Below, piece after piece: positions 1 through 5,006 of a stretch of 5,006 nucleotides of DNA. The notes under the pieces are model-generated. The model ran no database searches. It saw only the letters and a program-made list of their open reading frames with translations, and was not told where the DNA came from. The stretch is from positions 10,775 to 15,780 of the forward strand of contig JABMDH010000070.1 of NCBI GenBank assembly GCA_015904075.1, in the 5' to 3' direction. Each line of letters begins with the position of its first letter. Position 1 is the stretch's first letter. This DNA is from Nitrospira sp. (GTDB lineage Bacteria; Nitrospirota; Nitrospiria; Nitrospirales; Nitrospiraceae). Both the position numbers and the translations under genes were made by a program.

Positions 1-438
1 AATATTTCCGGCGAAGACGACGCCGTTTTGTTTGAGCTGCTCGACGGCCTTCTCAATATCTTCGACCCGTACCGCGATGTGGTGAAAGGTCTGGTCGCCG
101 AATTTCTTGACCCAGCCGGGGATGATACTGGTTTTCCCTCGATCGTCGCGATAGGCCTGATCGACAAACAGCGCCGGGTATCCGGCCTTCCGATAGACCT
201 TGGCATACCAGTCGTCGTACTCGATCGTTTCATCGTAGGTATAGCCTAAGGCAACAAACGGTTCTGCTCCACGATCGATATCGAACGTGCGGATTGTCAG
301 ATGGTCGATCACGGGAAAGAGGCCGACCCCGGCATTGTCGAGCAGGGTCTTTAGCAAGCCGGCAGCCCGATTGTGCGCAACATAGTCGGTGACCATCCGT
401 TCGATACGTGCGTCTAACTCGACGGCGTGATCTGTCAT
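1..438 (-). CDS. DUF1338 family protein, HglS-like (2-oxoadipate dioxygenase/decarboxylase family), C-terminus beyond window
   Basis: Only the first 146 codons are present; the frame is still open at base 1. The translation starts MTDHAVELDA and carries the DUF1338 hallmark DHLTIRTF at residues 45-52, where His46 matches the first metal-ligand histidine of the family. It is followed by a DDWYAKVYRKAGYPALFVDQAY block (about 75-96, quoted here in part), IPGWVKKFGD at 106-115 and a second VOC-like segment, HHIAVRVEDIEKAVEQL, from 119. Characterised members (HglS of Pseudomonas) are Fe(II) enzymes converting 2-oxoadipate to D-2-hydroxyglutarate in lysine catabolism. The start at 438 is supported by GGAGG at 448-444, 5 nt upstream. 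The gene lies 74 bp downstream of the ALDH7 gene on the same strand, so it is probably the distal operon gene. The family call is firm. The exact substrate is inferred from neighbours, because the remaining metal ligands lie outside the window. Confidence 0.8.
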   Translation of the reverse strand, partial: MTDHAVELDARIERMVTDYVAHNRAAGLLKTLLDNAGVGLFPVIDHLTIRTFDIDRGAEPFVALGYTYDETIEYDDWYAKVYRKAGYPALFVDQAYRDDRGKTSIIPGWVKKFGDQTFHHIAVRVEDIEKAVEQLKQNGVVFAGNI

Positions 439-443
439 GGCAA

Positions 444-448
444 CCTCC
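444..448 (-). promoter_or_regulatory. Shine-Dalgarno of the DUF1338 gene
   Basis: The minus strand reads GGAGG, then a 5-nt spacer (TTGCC), then ATG at 438-436. It is the strongest ribosome binding site among the minus-strand genes here and fixes the start of the truncated gene. Confidence 0.75.
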
Positions 449-470
449 CGAACGGGATCGTCAGACACCA

Positions 471-491
471 GTCGCAGGACAATGCTGCGAC
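471..491 (-). other. Small perfect hairpin between the ALDH7 and DUF1338 genes
   Basis: On the minus strand the arms GTCGCAG and CTGCGAC pair perfectly (7 bp) around a 7-nt loop, in the 74-bp gap after the ALDH stop. No T-run follows on the minus strand, so it does not look like an intrinsic terminator and should not block read-through to the DUF1338 gene. It could be an RNA stability or processing element, or chance. Confidence 0.3.
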
Positions 492-512
492 CGTATTGGA
501 ATGACGACCGCG

Positions 513-2051
513 TCACTCCCCAAACTTAATACCCTGGGCCAGGGGCAAATCGGTTCCCCAGTTGATTGTATTAGTCTGGCGGCGCATGTAGGCTTTCCAG
601 GCATCCGACCCTGCCTCACGCCCGCCGCCCGTTTCTTTTTCACCGCCGAACGCCCCGCCTATTTCAGCCCCGGATGTGCCGATATTGATATTGGCGATGC
701 CACAGTCGCTGCCGGCGGCGGAGATGAACCGTTCACTATGACGCAGATGATTGGAGAACATGGCGGAGGAGAGCCCTTGAGGCACGTCGTTCTGCATCTG
801 AATCGCTTCATCGATCGTCTGGAAGGTCATGACGTATAGAATCGGCGCAAAGGTTTCGCGTTGCACGACAGGCCACTGGTTCTGTGCCCGGACGATCGTA
901 GGCTCGACGAAAAATCCGGCTCGACTCAACACCTGGCCGCCACAGAGAATCTGGCCGCCTTCTTTCTTGATCTCGTCCAGCGCGGCGCGATAGCCTTCTA
1001 CCGCCACATGGTCGATGAGCGGCCCCATGAGCACGTCTTGATCGAGCGGGTTGCCGATCCGCACTTGCGCATAGGCCTTGACGAGTTTGCCGGTCAGTTC
1101 CTCATATCGGGACTCATGAACGATCAGACGCCTGGTCGTTGTACAGCGCTGCCCCGCGGTCCCGACGGCGCCGAACAGGATCGCGCGCACCGCCATGTCC
1201 AAGTCAGCGGTCTCATCGATAATCACCGCATTGTTGCCGCTGAGTTCGAGCAGGCTGCGCCCTAGTCGTTGGCCGACAGCGGAAGCGACCCGTCGCCCGA
1301 CTGGCACCGACCCTGTAAAAGAAATGAGTGGCAAGCGGGAGTCCTGCACCATCGTGTCCGCCAGGGTCGGCTGATTAGTGATGAAGAGCGAAAAAATACC
1401 CGCATAGCCCTGCTGCTGCATGACGCGATTGCAAATGTTTTGTATGGCAATGGCACAGAGCGGTGCCTTCGGAGAGGGTTTCCAGATGACGGTGTTCCCG
1501 GCAATTGCAGCAAGGAAGGCATTCCATGCCCAGACGGCTACGGGAAAATTGAACGCCGTAATCACACCAATCGGTCCCAGCGGATGCCATTGTTCGCTCA
1601 TCCGATGCGCCGGCCGTTCCGATTGCATCGTGACGCCGTAGAGCATCCGCGATTGGCCGACGGCAAAGTCAGCCATATCGATCATTTCCTGCACCTCGCC
1701 ATCACCCTCTGCCTTGATTTTCCCGACTTCCAGTGAGACCAGTGTGCCAAGCTGATCTTTCTTTTCCCTGAGCGCTTGGCCGATGAGTCGAACAAGCTCA
1801 CCCCGTTTTGGTGCCGGGACGAGACGCCATGCGAGAAAAGTCTCAACTGATTCTTTCAGTATTCGTTGATAATCATCAGACGAACAGGGATATATACCGG
1901 CGATCTGCTCGCCACTTGAAGGGTTGATCGACTGTAGGAGCGACCCGTCATTTCTGCCTGACCACCAGCCACTACCGGTGCTCCCACCGGAATTGACAGC
2001 TTGAATACCGAGGTCTCTGAGGGCGGTCTGAATGCTGTTCATCGGAAACAT
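513..2051 (-). CDS. Antiquitin-type aldehyde dehydrogenase (ALDH7; L-2-aminoadipate-6-semialdehyde dehydrogenase)
   Basis: A complete 512-residue protein, the usual length for ALDH7. It carries the NAD-dependent ALDH core: FNFP at 167-170 (oxyanion-hole Asn168), WKPS at 190-193, ELSGNN at 269-274 (general base Glu269), GQRC at 300-303 (catalytic Cys303) and ETFAPI at 399-404. Antiquitin-specific features are the NSGGSTG segment at 20-26, NINIGTSGAEIGGAFGG at 454-470 and the GEKETGGGRE...SDAWKAYMRRQTNTIN tail (470-497). Arg302 and Glu122 match the residues that bind the aminoadipate carboxylate and amine in human ALDH7A1 (Arg301, Glu121). The predicted reaction is 2-aminoadipate semialdehyde to 2-aminoadipate, in the cytoplasm. 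The start is uncertain. Met4 (2042) gives an ATGA overlap with the upstream dehydrogenase-tail stop and has GGAG 10 nt away, whereas GGAG is only 1 nt from Met1. The 5' end (1885-2051) lies inside the duplicated unit. Confidence 0.93.
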   Translation of the reverse strand: MFPMNSIQTALRDLGIQAVNSGGSTGSGWWSGRNDGSLLQSINPSSGEQIAGIYPCSSDDYQRILKESVETFLAWRLVPAPKRGELVRLIGQALREKKDQLGTLVSLEVGKIKAEGDGEVQEMIDMADFAVGQSRMLYGVTMQSERPAHRMSEQWHPLGPIGVITAFNFPVAVWAWNAFLAAIAGNTVIWKPSPKAPLCAIAIQNICNRVMQQQGYAGIFSLFITNQPTLADTMVQDSRLPLISFTGSVPVGRRVASAVGQRLGRSLLELSGNNAVIIDETADLDMAVRAILFGAVGTAGQRCTTTRRLIVHESRYEELTGKLVKAYAQVRIGNPLDQDVLMGPLIDHVAVEGYRAALDEIKKEGGQILCGGQVLSRAGFFVEPTIVRAQNQWPVVQRETFAPILYVMTFQTIDEAIQMQNDVPQGLSSAMFSNHLRHSERFISAAGSDCGIANINIGTSGAEIGGAFGGEKETGGGREAGSDAWKAYMRRQTNTINWGTDLPLAQGIKFGE

Positions 2052-2203
2052 GCTCCAAAATCGTTGTCCAGAAATTCCTTCAAGGAGATCGATTCCTGTG
2101 TGATGAACCCATGGTACTCAGACGGCTGGTTCAACACAAGATCCATGACACAGCAGGCGCTGGAAGCAGTTGTCACTTGAATGGCGGACCAGAGCTTACC
2201 CTG
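2039..2203 (-). pseudogene. Remnant of a second saccharopine dehydrogenase-like gene: C-terminal 54 codons only
   Basis: Read on the minus strand in the right frame, 2200-2039 encodes GKLWSAIQVTTASSACCVMD (start of the segment) through NDFGACFR and a TGA stop. It matches the last 54 residues of the intact dehydrogenase at 2358-3446 with 6 substitutions (K/R, N/S, E/Q, I/V, K/Q, D/G) and no frameshift. Its TGA overlaps Met4 of the ALDH gene as ATGA, which is probably the ancestral dehydrogenase-ALDH junction. Homology to the intact gene stops at about 2200, where the second copy of the ALDH head begins; bases 2201-2203 cannot be assigned. It has no start of its own and is presumably non-functional as an enzyme. 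It may still serve as untranslated or coupling sequence upstream of ALDH. Confidence 0.85.
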
Positions 2204-2208
2204 CAGGG
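2199..2208. other. Perfect palindrome at the repeat junction
   Basis: CCCTGCAGGG is a 10-bp perfect palindrome centred exactly on the boundary between the two repeat units. It contains the recognition sequences of PstI (CTGCAG) and SbfI (CCTGCAGG). The right half belongs to the ALDH fragment (CAGGGATATAT also occurs at 1885). The CTG in the middle is not clearly part of either parent. Confidence 0.6.
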
Positions 2209-2370
2209 ATATATGCCGGCAATCTGTTCGCCGCTGGAAGGGTTGACCGACTGTAGGAGCGATCCGTCATTTCGGCCAGACCACCAGCTACTCCCGGTGC
2301 TTCCACCGGAATTGACAGCTTGAATGCCAAGGTATCTGAGGGCGGTCTGAATGCTATTCATCGGAAGCAT
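2204..2370 (-). pseudogene. Truncated second copy of the ALDH7 gene head (about 56 codons)
   Basis: Starting at 2370, the minus strand encodes MLPMNSIQTALRYLGIQAVN and continues to IAGIYPC. It matches residues 1-56 of the intact ALDH with only F2L, D13Y, G28S and I42V. After the Cys codon the homology stops (about 2204) and the frame runs into unrelated residues (RVSSGPPFK), ending at 2173. All catalytic parts are missing, so it cannot be an enzyme. It overlaps the 3' end of the intact dehydrogenase: that gene's TGA (2360-2358) forms ATGA with the Met4-equivalent ATG (2361). A ribosome leaving the dehydrogenase would therefore probably re-initiate on this dead fragment rather than on the real ALDH start 300 bases further on. 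Confidence 0.87.
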
Positions 2371-3446
2371 GCTCCAAAATCATTGCCCAGGAATTCTTGT
2401 AAGGAGACCGATTCCTGGGTGATAAATCCATGGTACTGAGACGGCTGACTCAACACAAGATCCATGACACAGCAGGCGCTCGATGCCGTCGTCACCTGAA
2501 TCGCGGACCACAACCTGCCTGTGATGCACTGGGGATAAATCTTTTTGACGTAATTTTCTTCGAAGAGGCTGCCGTCTTTTGTCCCGGTGACTGATGCATA
2601 GATCAGCACGACATCTTGGAGGGTTTGCGGAATCGCCCGTTCAAGAACACGCTTGAGCGTCTCGCGGTCTTCGTTGAGCTTCAGGTCCTTCATCAGTAAG
2701 TGGATTTTCTCACAGTGGCCTGGATAGCGAAGGGTCTTATAATTCATCGTCTGGACGGTTCCGGCATAACTATCTGCAAGTGTCCCCAACCCTCCCGATG
2801 TGTTGAAGGCCTCGTAGAGCAGTCCGTCCAGCTCGATCGTCTCATAGCCCTCCAGCGGTTGGAGCGGGACTTTCGCACCGGCTTCAATACCGTAACAGAG
2901 ATTGCCGTACTCGTTGATGAGCCCATCGGTCGACCAGGTGAGTGAATACTTGAGCGCATTGCTGGGATGGACCGGCAGCGCGCCTACCCGCATCTTGACC
3001 GTATCCAATGTTTCAAAATGCGTCATCAGGTCATGGGCGACGATGCTGATAAAGCCCGGCGCGAGTCCGCATTGCGGCATGAAGGCATGAGCGGCGCCAG
3101 CGCTCAACATCTTGATTTGGTTCGTAACTTCGACATCTTCTGTCAGGTCGAAATAGTGCAGACCATGGGTCAATGCCAGTCCTGCGACAGTGGGATTACA
3201 AAAATAGGGGAGGCTCGACAGGATCGCGTCCACGGGATGGGCCGAGAGATAGGCACTCACTGTGTCGGGGTGCCGAACATCGAGGCGGCAGGGTGTCACG
3301 CTCTCCAATCGAAGATCTTCAATGAGTCGTTTCGGGGTGTCCAGTGTGATGTCGCCAAGATGTACCTCGTAGGTCCCTCGTTGCGCCAGTAAACAGGCGA
3401 CCAGCGAACCAATTTTCCCAGCCCCGAGCACCAATACACGCTTCAT
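2358..3446 (-). CDS. Saccharopine dehydrogenase / lysine 6-dehydrogenase family protein
   Basis: A complete 362-residue protein. It begins with a Rossmann fold: MKRVLVLGAGKIGS has the GxGxxG loop at 8-13, and Asp32 at the end of the second strand hints at NAD preference. An LPYFCNP block (79-85), a CGLAPGF loop (126-132), WSTDGLINEY (171-180) and RYPGHCE (240-246) are typical of the saccharopine dehydrogenase C-terminal domain and lysine 6-dehydrogenases. The expected product either way is 2-aminoadipate-6-semialdehyde, from saccharopine (releasing glutamate) or from lysine (releasing ammonia); sequence alone does not separate the two. The ALDH7 gene that would consume this product lies downstream on the same strand. 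The start at 3446 has no Shine-Dalgarno, but a TATAAT lies 8 nt upstream, suggesting a nearly leaderless transcript. The last 54 codons exist again at 2039-2200. Confidence 0.88.
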   Translation of the reverse strand: MKRVLVLGAGKIGSLVACLLAQRGTYEVHLGDITLDTPKRLIEDLRLESVTPCRLDVRHPDTVSAYLSAHPVDAILSSLPYFCNPTVAGLALTHGLHYFDLTEDVEVTNQIKMLSAGAAHAFMPQCGLAPGFISIVAHDLMTHFETLDTVKMRVGALPVHPSNALKYSLTWSTDGLINEYGNLCYGIEAGAKVPLQPLEGYETIELDGLLYEAFNTSGGLGTLADSYAGTVQTMNYKTLRYPGHCEKIHLLMKDLKLNEDRETLKRVLERAIPQTLQDVVLIYASVTGTKDGSLFEENYVKKIYPQCITGRLWSAIQVTTASSACCVMDLVLSQPSQYHGFITQESVSLQEFLGNDFGACFR

Positions 3447-3454
3447 GATGGTGC

Positions 3455-3483
3455 ATTATACGCCACTGCCGACATTCCAACAC
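3455..3483 (-). promoter_or_regulatory. Candidate promoter of the dehydrogenase-ALDH7-DUF1338 operon
   Basis: The minus strand holds a perfect TATAAT at 3460-3455. The -35 match is poor: GTGTTG with a 17-bp spacer, or TGTTGG with 16. The start codon at 3446 follows the -10 by only 8 bases, so transcription would start within a base or two of the ATG. The weak -35 suggests activation or low basal output. Confidence 0.5.
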
Positions 3484-3494
3484 GTTGTTTGGAA
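3475..3494. promoter_or_regulatory. Dyad symmetry overlapping the -35 region, candidate operator
   Basis: TTCCAA and TTGGAA form perfect 6-bp inverted arms around 8 bases. The element sits just upstream of and overlapping the likely -35 of the dehydrogenase promoter, where a dimeric regulator could bind. No regulator gene is in the window, and arms this short can occur by chance. Confidence 0.3.
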
Positions 3495-3522
3495 AGTTGT
3501 GCGGGTGAATGTCTGTCGCGTG

Positions 3523-3843
3523 TCAGCTTGGGTCAGGACAGTCGATCAGATACTGCGGGCAGGTATCGGCGGTTGAGGGAGTTGTCGTCAGCTGAAATGT
3601 GGGAATATCGGCTTTGAGGCGTTTCAGCAGACGCTCCATCTTTATCGTGCCGGGCACTTCGCAGAGCCAGACGTGCATGCCTGATTCCAACTCGTCAAAA
3701 TGCCGCTGGACCCGAAAGCTCGGTTGTTCCATAAAATAGGCCGACAGAAATCCATTGATGGCCATCATGACCCATGGGTGTGCCTTCACATAGCGGTAAC
3801 TGAGCCGGAGCTCGACTAACTGGCCGTCTTGTTCAGAATCCAT
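3523..3843 (-). CDS. Small protein of unknown function (106 aa)
   Basis: I do not recognise this protein. From ATG at 3843 it gives MDSEQDGQLVELRLSYRYVK and ends in CPQYLIDCPDPS. It looks like a compact soluble alpha/beta protein. There is a central WVMMAINGFLSAYF stretch (24-37) that is too short and mixed to call a membrane helix, a basic helix-like region, MERLLKRLKADIP (69-81), and three cysteines (61, 95, 102). The frame stays open upstream to 3939, but that extension would overlap the start of the divergent aldo/keto reductase and is composed unlike the rest, so the Met at 3843 is preferred. No clear Shine-Dalgarno is visible. It lies 76 bp upstream of the dehydrogenase on the same strand and may be co-transcribed with it. 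Coding status rests on an open frame filling the gap, so confidence is moderate. Confidence 0.6.
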   Translation of the reverse strand: MDSEQDGQLVELRLSYRYVKAHPWVMMAINGFLSAYFMEQPSFRVQRHFDELESGMHVWLCEVPGTIKMERLLKRLKADIPTFQLTTTPSTADTCPQYLIDCPDPS

Positions 3844-3868
3844 GACGCACACTGTACCAATTCTTGGG

Positions 3869-3898
3869 TTGAGACTGCGACAACGATCTGTGTATGGT
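3869..3898 (+). promoter_or_regulatory. Candidate sigma-70-like promoter of the aldo/keto reductase gene
   Basis: TTGAGA (3869-3874, 5/6 to consensus) and TATGGT (3893-3898, 4/6) are separated by 18 bp. Transcription would begin near 3905, giving a leader of about 19 bases that includes the ribosome binding site. The site sits in the 80-bp gap shared with the divergent small gene. Confidence 0.45.
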
Positions 3899-3910
3899 GT
3901 GACACCTCTC

Positions 3911-3916
3911 AGGGAG
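3911..3916 (+). promoter_or_regulatory. Shine-Dalgarno of the aldo/keto reductase gene
   Basis: AGGGAG lies 7 nt before the ATG at 3924, the usual spacing, and decides this start. Confidence 0.7.
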
Positions 3917-3923
3917 CAGGCTG

Positions 3924-4763
3924 ATGACAATAACGGCATATAACAGTGTGACGATCCCTTTTTTTATGTATGGCACGGCCTGGAAGAAAGAGGCCACCAC
4001 TGGGTTGGTCCTACAGGCTGTAGAGGCCGGCTTCACCGCGATCGATACAGCCAATCAACTGGTTCACTACGATGAAGCGAAGGTCGGGGAGGCGCTCCTC
4101 GAACTTTCAAAGCAGGGGATTACACGCGACAAGCTGTTTCTCCAAACCAAGTTCACGCCGGTGAACGGGCAGGATCATCGGCTACCCTATGACGCGCGGG
4201 CAAGTATCACCATGCAGGTGCAGCAGTCCTTTGAGAGCTCACTTGCCCATCTGCACACAGACTATCTCGACTCCTATGTGCTGCATGGCCCCTATTCTCG
4301 GCGCGGGCTAGGGGCGGAAGATTGGGAAGTCTGGGCCACGATCGAATCGCTCTACGATGCGGGTAAGACGAAGATGATCGGGGTGAGTAACGTCTCGGCC
4401 GATCAGCTGACCCTGCTCTGTGCCAAGGCGAAACATAAGCCGATGGTCGTGCAGAACCGGTGCTATGCGGCGTTTGGCTGGGATACAGACGTGCGGGCGA
4501 TTTGCAGGACGCAGGGGATCATCTATCAGGGGTTCTCGCTCCTCACGGCCAATTCTGGGATCTTCGCCGAGCCGGACTTGCGTGCGCTTGCGACCAAGTA
4601 TCAAGCCGGCTTGGCTCAGCTCGTCTTCCGATTTTCCCAGCAGATCGGCATGCTGCCCCTGACCGGCACAACGAACCCGCAACATATGAAGGAAGACCTC
4701 CAGTGCGAGCGGTTTACCCTTTCGCCGGATGAACTGACGTTGATTGAGGCTATCGGACAATAG
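3924..4763 (+). CDS. Aldo/keto reductase family oxidoreductase
   Basis: A complete 279-residue protein, the normal length for a bacterial NAD(P)H-dependent aldo/keto reductase with a (beta/alpha)8 barrel. The catalytic tetrad is intact: Asp41 in AIDTAN, Tyr49, Lys76 in LQTKF and His121 in VLHGP. Cofactor and barrel motifs follow: GVSNVS (153-158), QNRCY (177-181), YQGFSLL (201-207) and LTGTTNPQHMKEDL (246-259), the last being the usual pyrophosphate/adenine-binding segment. It should reduce a carbonyl to an alcohol in the cytoplasm; the substrate cannot be told from sequence. The tetrad tyrosine sits in QLVHYDEAKVG, where many relatives have a Tyr-Gly-Asn-Glu type motif. The gene is divergent from the lysine-related genes and is followed 8 bases later by the DUF488 gene, probably on the same transcript. 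Confidence 0.92.
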   Translation: MTITAYNSVTIPFFMYGTAWKKEATTGLVLQAVEAGFTAIDTANQLVHYDEAKVGEALLELSKQGITRDKLFLQTKFTPVNGQDHRLPYDARASITMQVQQSFESSLAHLHTDYLDSYVLHGPYSRRGLGAEDWEVWATIESLYDAGKTKMIGVSNVSADQLTLLCAKAKHKPMVVQNRCYAAFGWDTDVRAICRTQGIIYQGFSLLTANSGIFAEPDLRALATKYQAGLAQLVFRFSQQIGMLPLTGTTNPQHMKEDLQCERFTLSPDELTLIEAIGQ

Positions 4764-4771
4764 CGGTTTAT

Positions 4772-5006
4772 ATGAAGGTCATGGTCAAGCGGATCTATGC
4801 ATCGGCGGCCAAGTCCGATGGCGTCCGTGTCCTGGTTGACCGCCTCTGGCCACGAGGCATTTCAAAAGAAGCCGCGAAGCTCGATCTCTGGCTGCCCGAT
4901 CTCGGACCTTCGACCGCCCTCCGACAATGGTTCAAGCACGATCCCACCAAGTGGGAAGAGTTCTGCCGCCGCTATCATTCCGAGTTGAAAGATAAGAAGG
5001 AGCTGG
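4772..5006 (+). CDS. DUF488 family protein (YeaO-like), C-terminus beyond window
   Basis: The first 78 codons are present and the frame is open at the right edge. The segment RVLVDRLWPRGISKE (19-33), then LDLWLPDLGPST (37-48), and WFKHDPTKWEEFCRRY (53-68) are the conserved landmarks of DUF488 proteins, normally about 115-120 residues, so roughly two thirds is here. The biochemical function of the family is not established. Two starts are possible, 4772 and 4781 (M1 and M4); relatives usually begin just before a K-R-I/V-Y motif, which slightly favours 4781. Neither has a convincing Shine-Dalgarno, and translation may be coupled to the aldo/keto reductase, whose stop is 8 bases upstream of 4772. 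Confidence 0.88.
   Translation, partial: MKVMVKRIYASAAKSDGVRVLVDRLWPRGISKEAAKLDLWLPDLGPSTALRQWFKHDPTKWEEFCRRYHSELKDKKEL

Larger units (their letters stand above)
1885..2522. repeat. Tandem direct repeat, two 319-bp units (1885-2203 and 2204-2522)
   Basis: Each unit holds the 5' end of ALDH7 plus the 3' end of the dehydrogenase. The copies are in register at a constant offset of 319 bases with no indels. By hand I count 40 mismatches over 1885-2200 versus 2204-2519, about 87% identity. Divergence is uneven: the last 40 bases, toward the dehydrogenase interior, carry 10 mismatches. The units abut at 2203/2204. The 306 bases between the intact genes (2052-2357) are wholly made of this repeat; I see no other gene there. 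Confidence 0.92.

Noticed and set aside
471..491. Intrinsic terminator after the ALDH gene
   Set aside because: The hairpin is only 7 bp and no T-run follows on either relevant side; the next gene has its own strong Shine-Dalgarno and probably belongs to the same transcript.
408..1736. Plus-strand open frames opposite the ALDH gene (for example 408-839, 861-1265, 1269-1736)
   Set aside because: They lie antisense to a clearly conserved ALDH7 gene, have no family resemblance and are expected shadows in GC-rich coding DNA.
2173..2370. 65-residue open frame on the minus strand as a small independent gene
   Set aside because: Its first 56 residues are a near-copy of the ALDH7 N-terminus and the rest is read-through into the neighbouring repeat unit, so it is a truncated fragment.
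1885..2522. Insertion sequence or transposon as the cause of the repeat
   Set aside because: There is no transposase, terminal inverted repeat or target-site duplication; both units are made only of the flanking genes' own sequence.
3844..3939. Longer start (3939) for the small unknown protein
   Set aside because: It would overlap the aldo/keto reductase start codon and its promoter and ribosome binding site, and the added residues look unlike the rest.
4797..4988. Plus-strand frame of 63 residues inside the DUF488 region
   Set aside because: It is in a different frame from the DUF488 coding sequence, whose conserved motifs are unmistakable.

Overview
The window looks like an ordinary chromosomal stretch of a free-living, moderately GC-rich Gram-negative bacterium. 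The gene set and protein style resemble Nitrospira-type genomes, but that is an impression from memory, not something the sequence proves. There are no RNA genes, CRISPR arrays or recognisable insertion sequences.

Layout. Four minus-strand genes run from about 3843 down to 1: a small unrecognised protein (3843-3523), a saccharopine/lysine dehydrogenase family protein (3446-2358), an antiquitin-type (ALDH7) aldehyde dehydrogenase (2051-513), and the N-terminal part of a DUF1338 protein cut by the window edge (438-1). Two genes on the plus strand diverge from these: a complete aldo/keto reductase (3924-4763) and, 8 bases later, the start of a DUF488 protein cut by the right edge (4772-5006).

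How the genes fit together. A saccharopine or lysine dehydrogenase yields 2-aminoadipate-6-semialdehyde. ALDH7 enzymes oxidise that to 2-aminoadipate. After transamination, a DUF1338 enzyme of the HglS type turns 2-oxoadipate into D-2-hydroxyglutarate. The three minus-strand genes therefore read as consecutive parts of a lysine degradation route, with only the aminotransferase not visible. The plus-strand pair has no evident link to this route.

The most unusual feature lies between the dehydrogenase and the ALDH gene. A unit of about 319 bp spanning the dehydrogenase 3' end and the ALDH 5' end is present twice, head to tail (1885-2203 and 2204-2522). The copies align without gaps at about 87% identity by hand count, and most differences are synonymous. 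This looks like a join between two diverged versions of the same operon, either by real recombination or as an assembly artefact, rather than a recent local duplication. It leaves an ALDH head fragment and a dehydrogenase tail fragment between the two intact genes, and separates what was probably an ATGA-overlapping gene pair.
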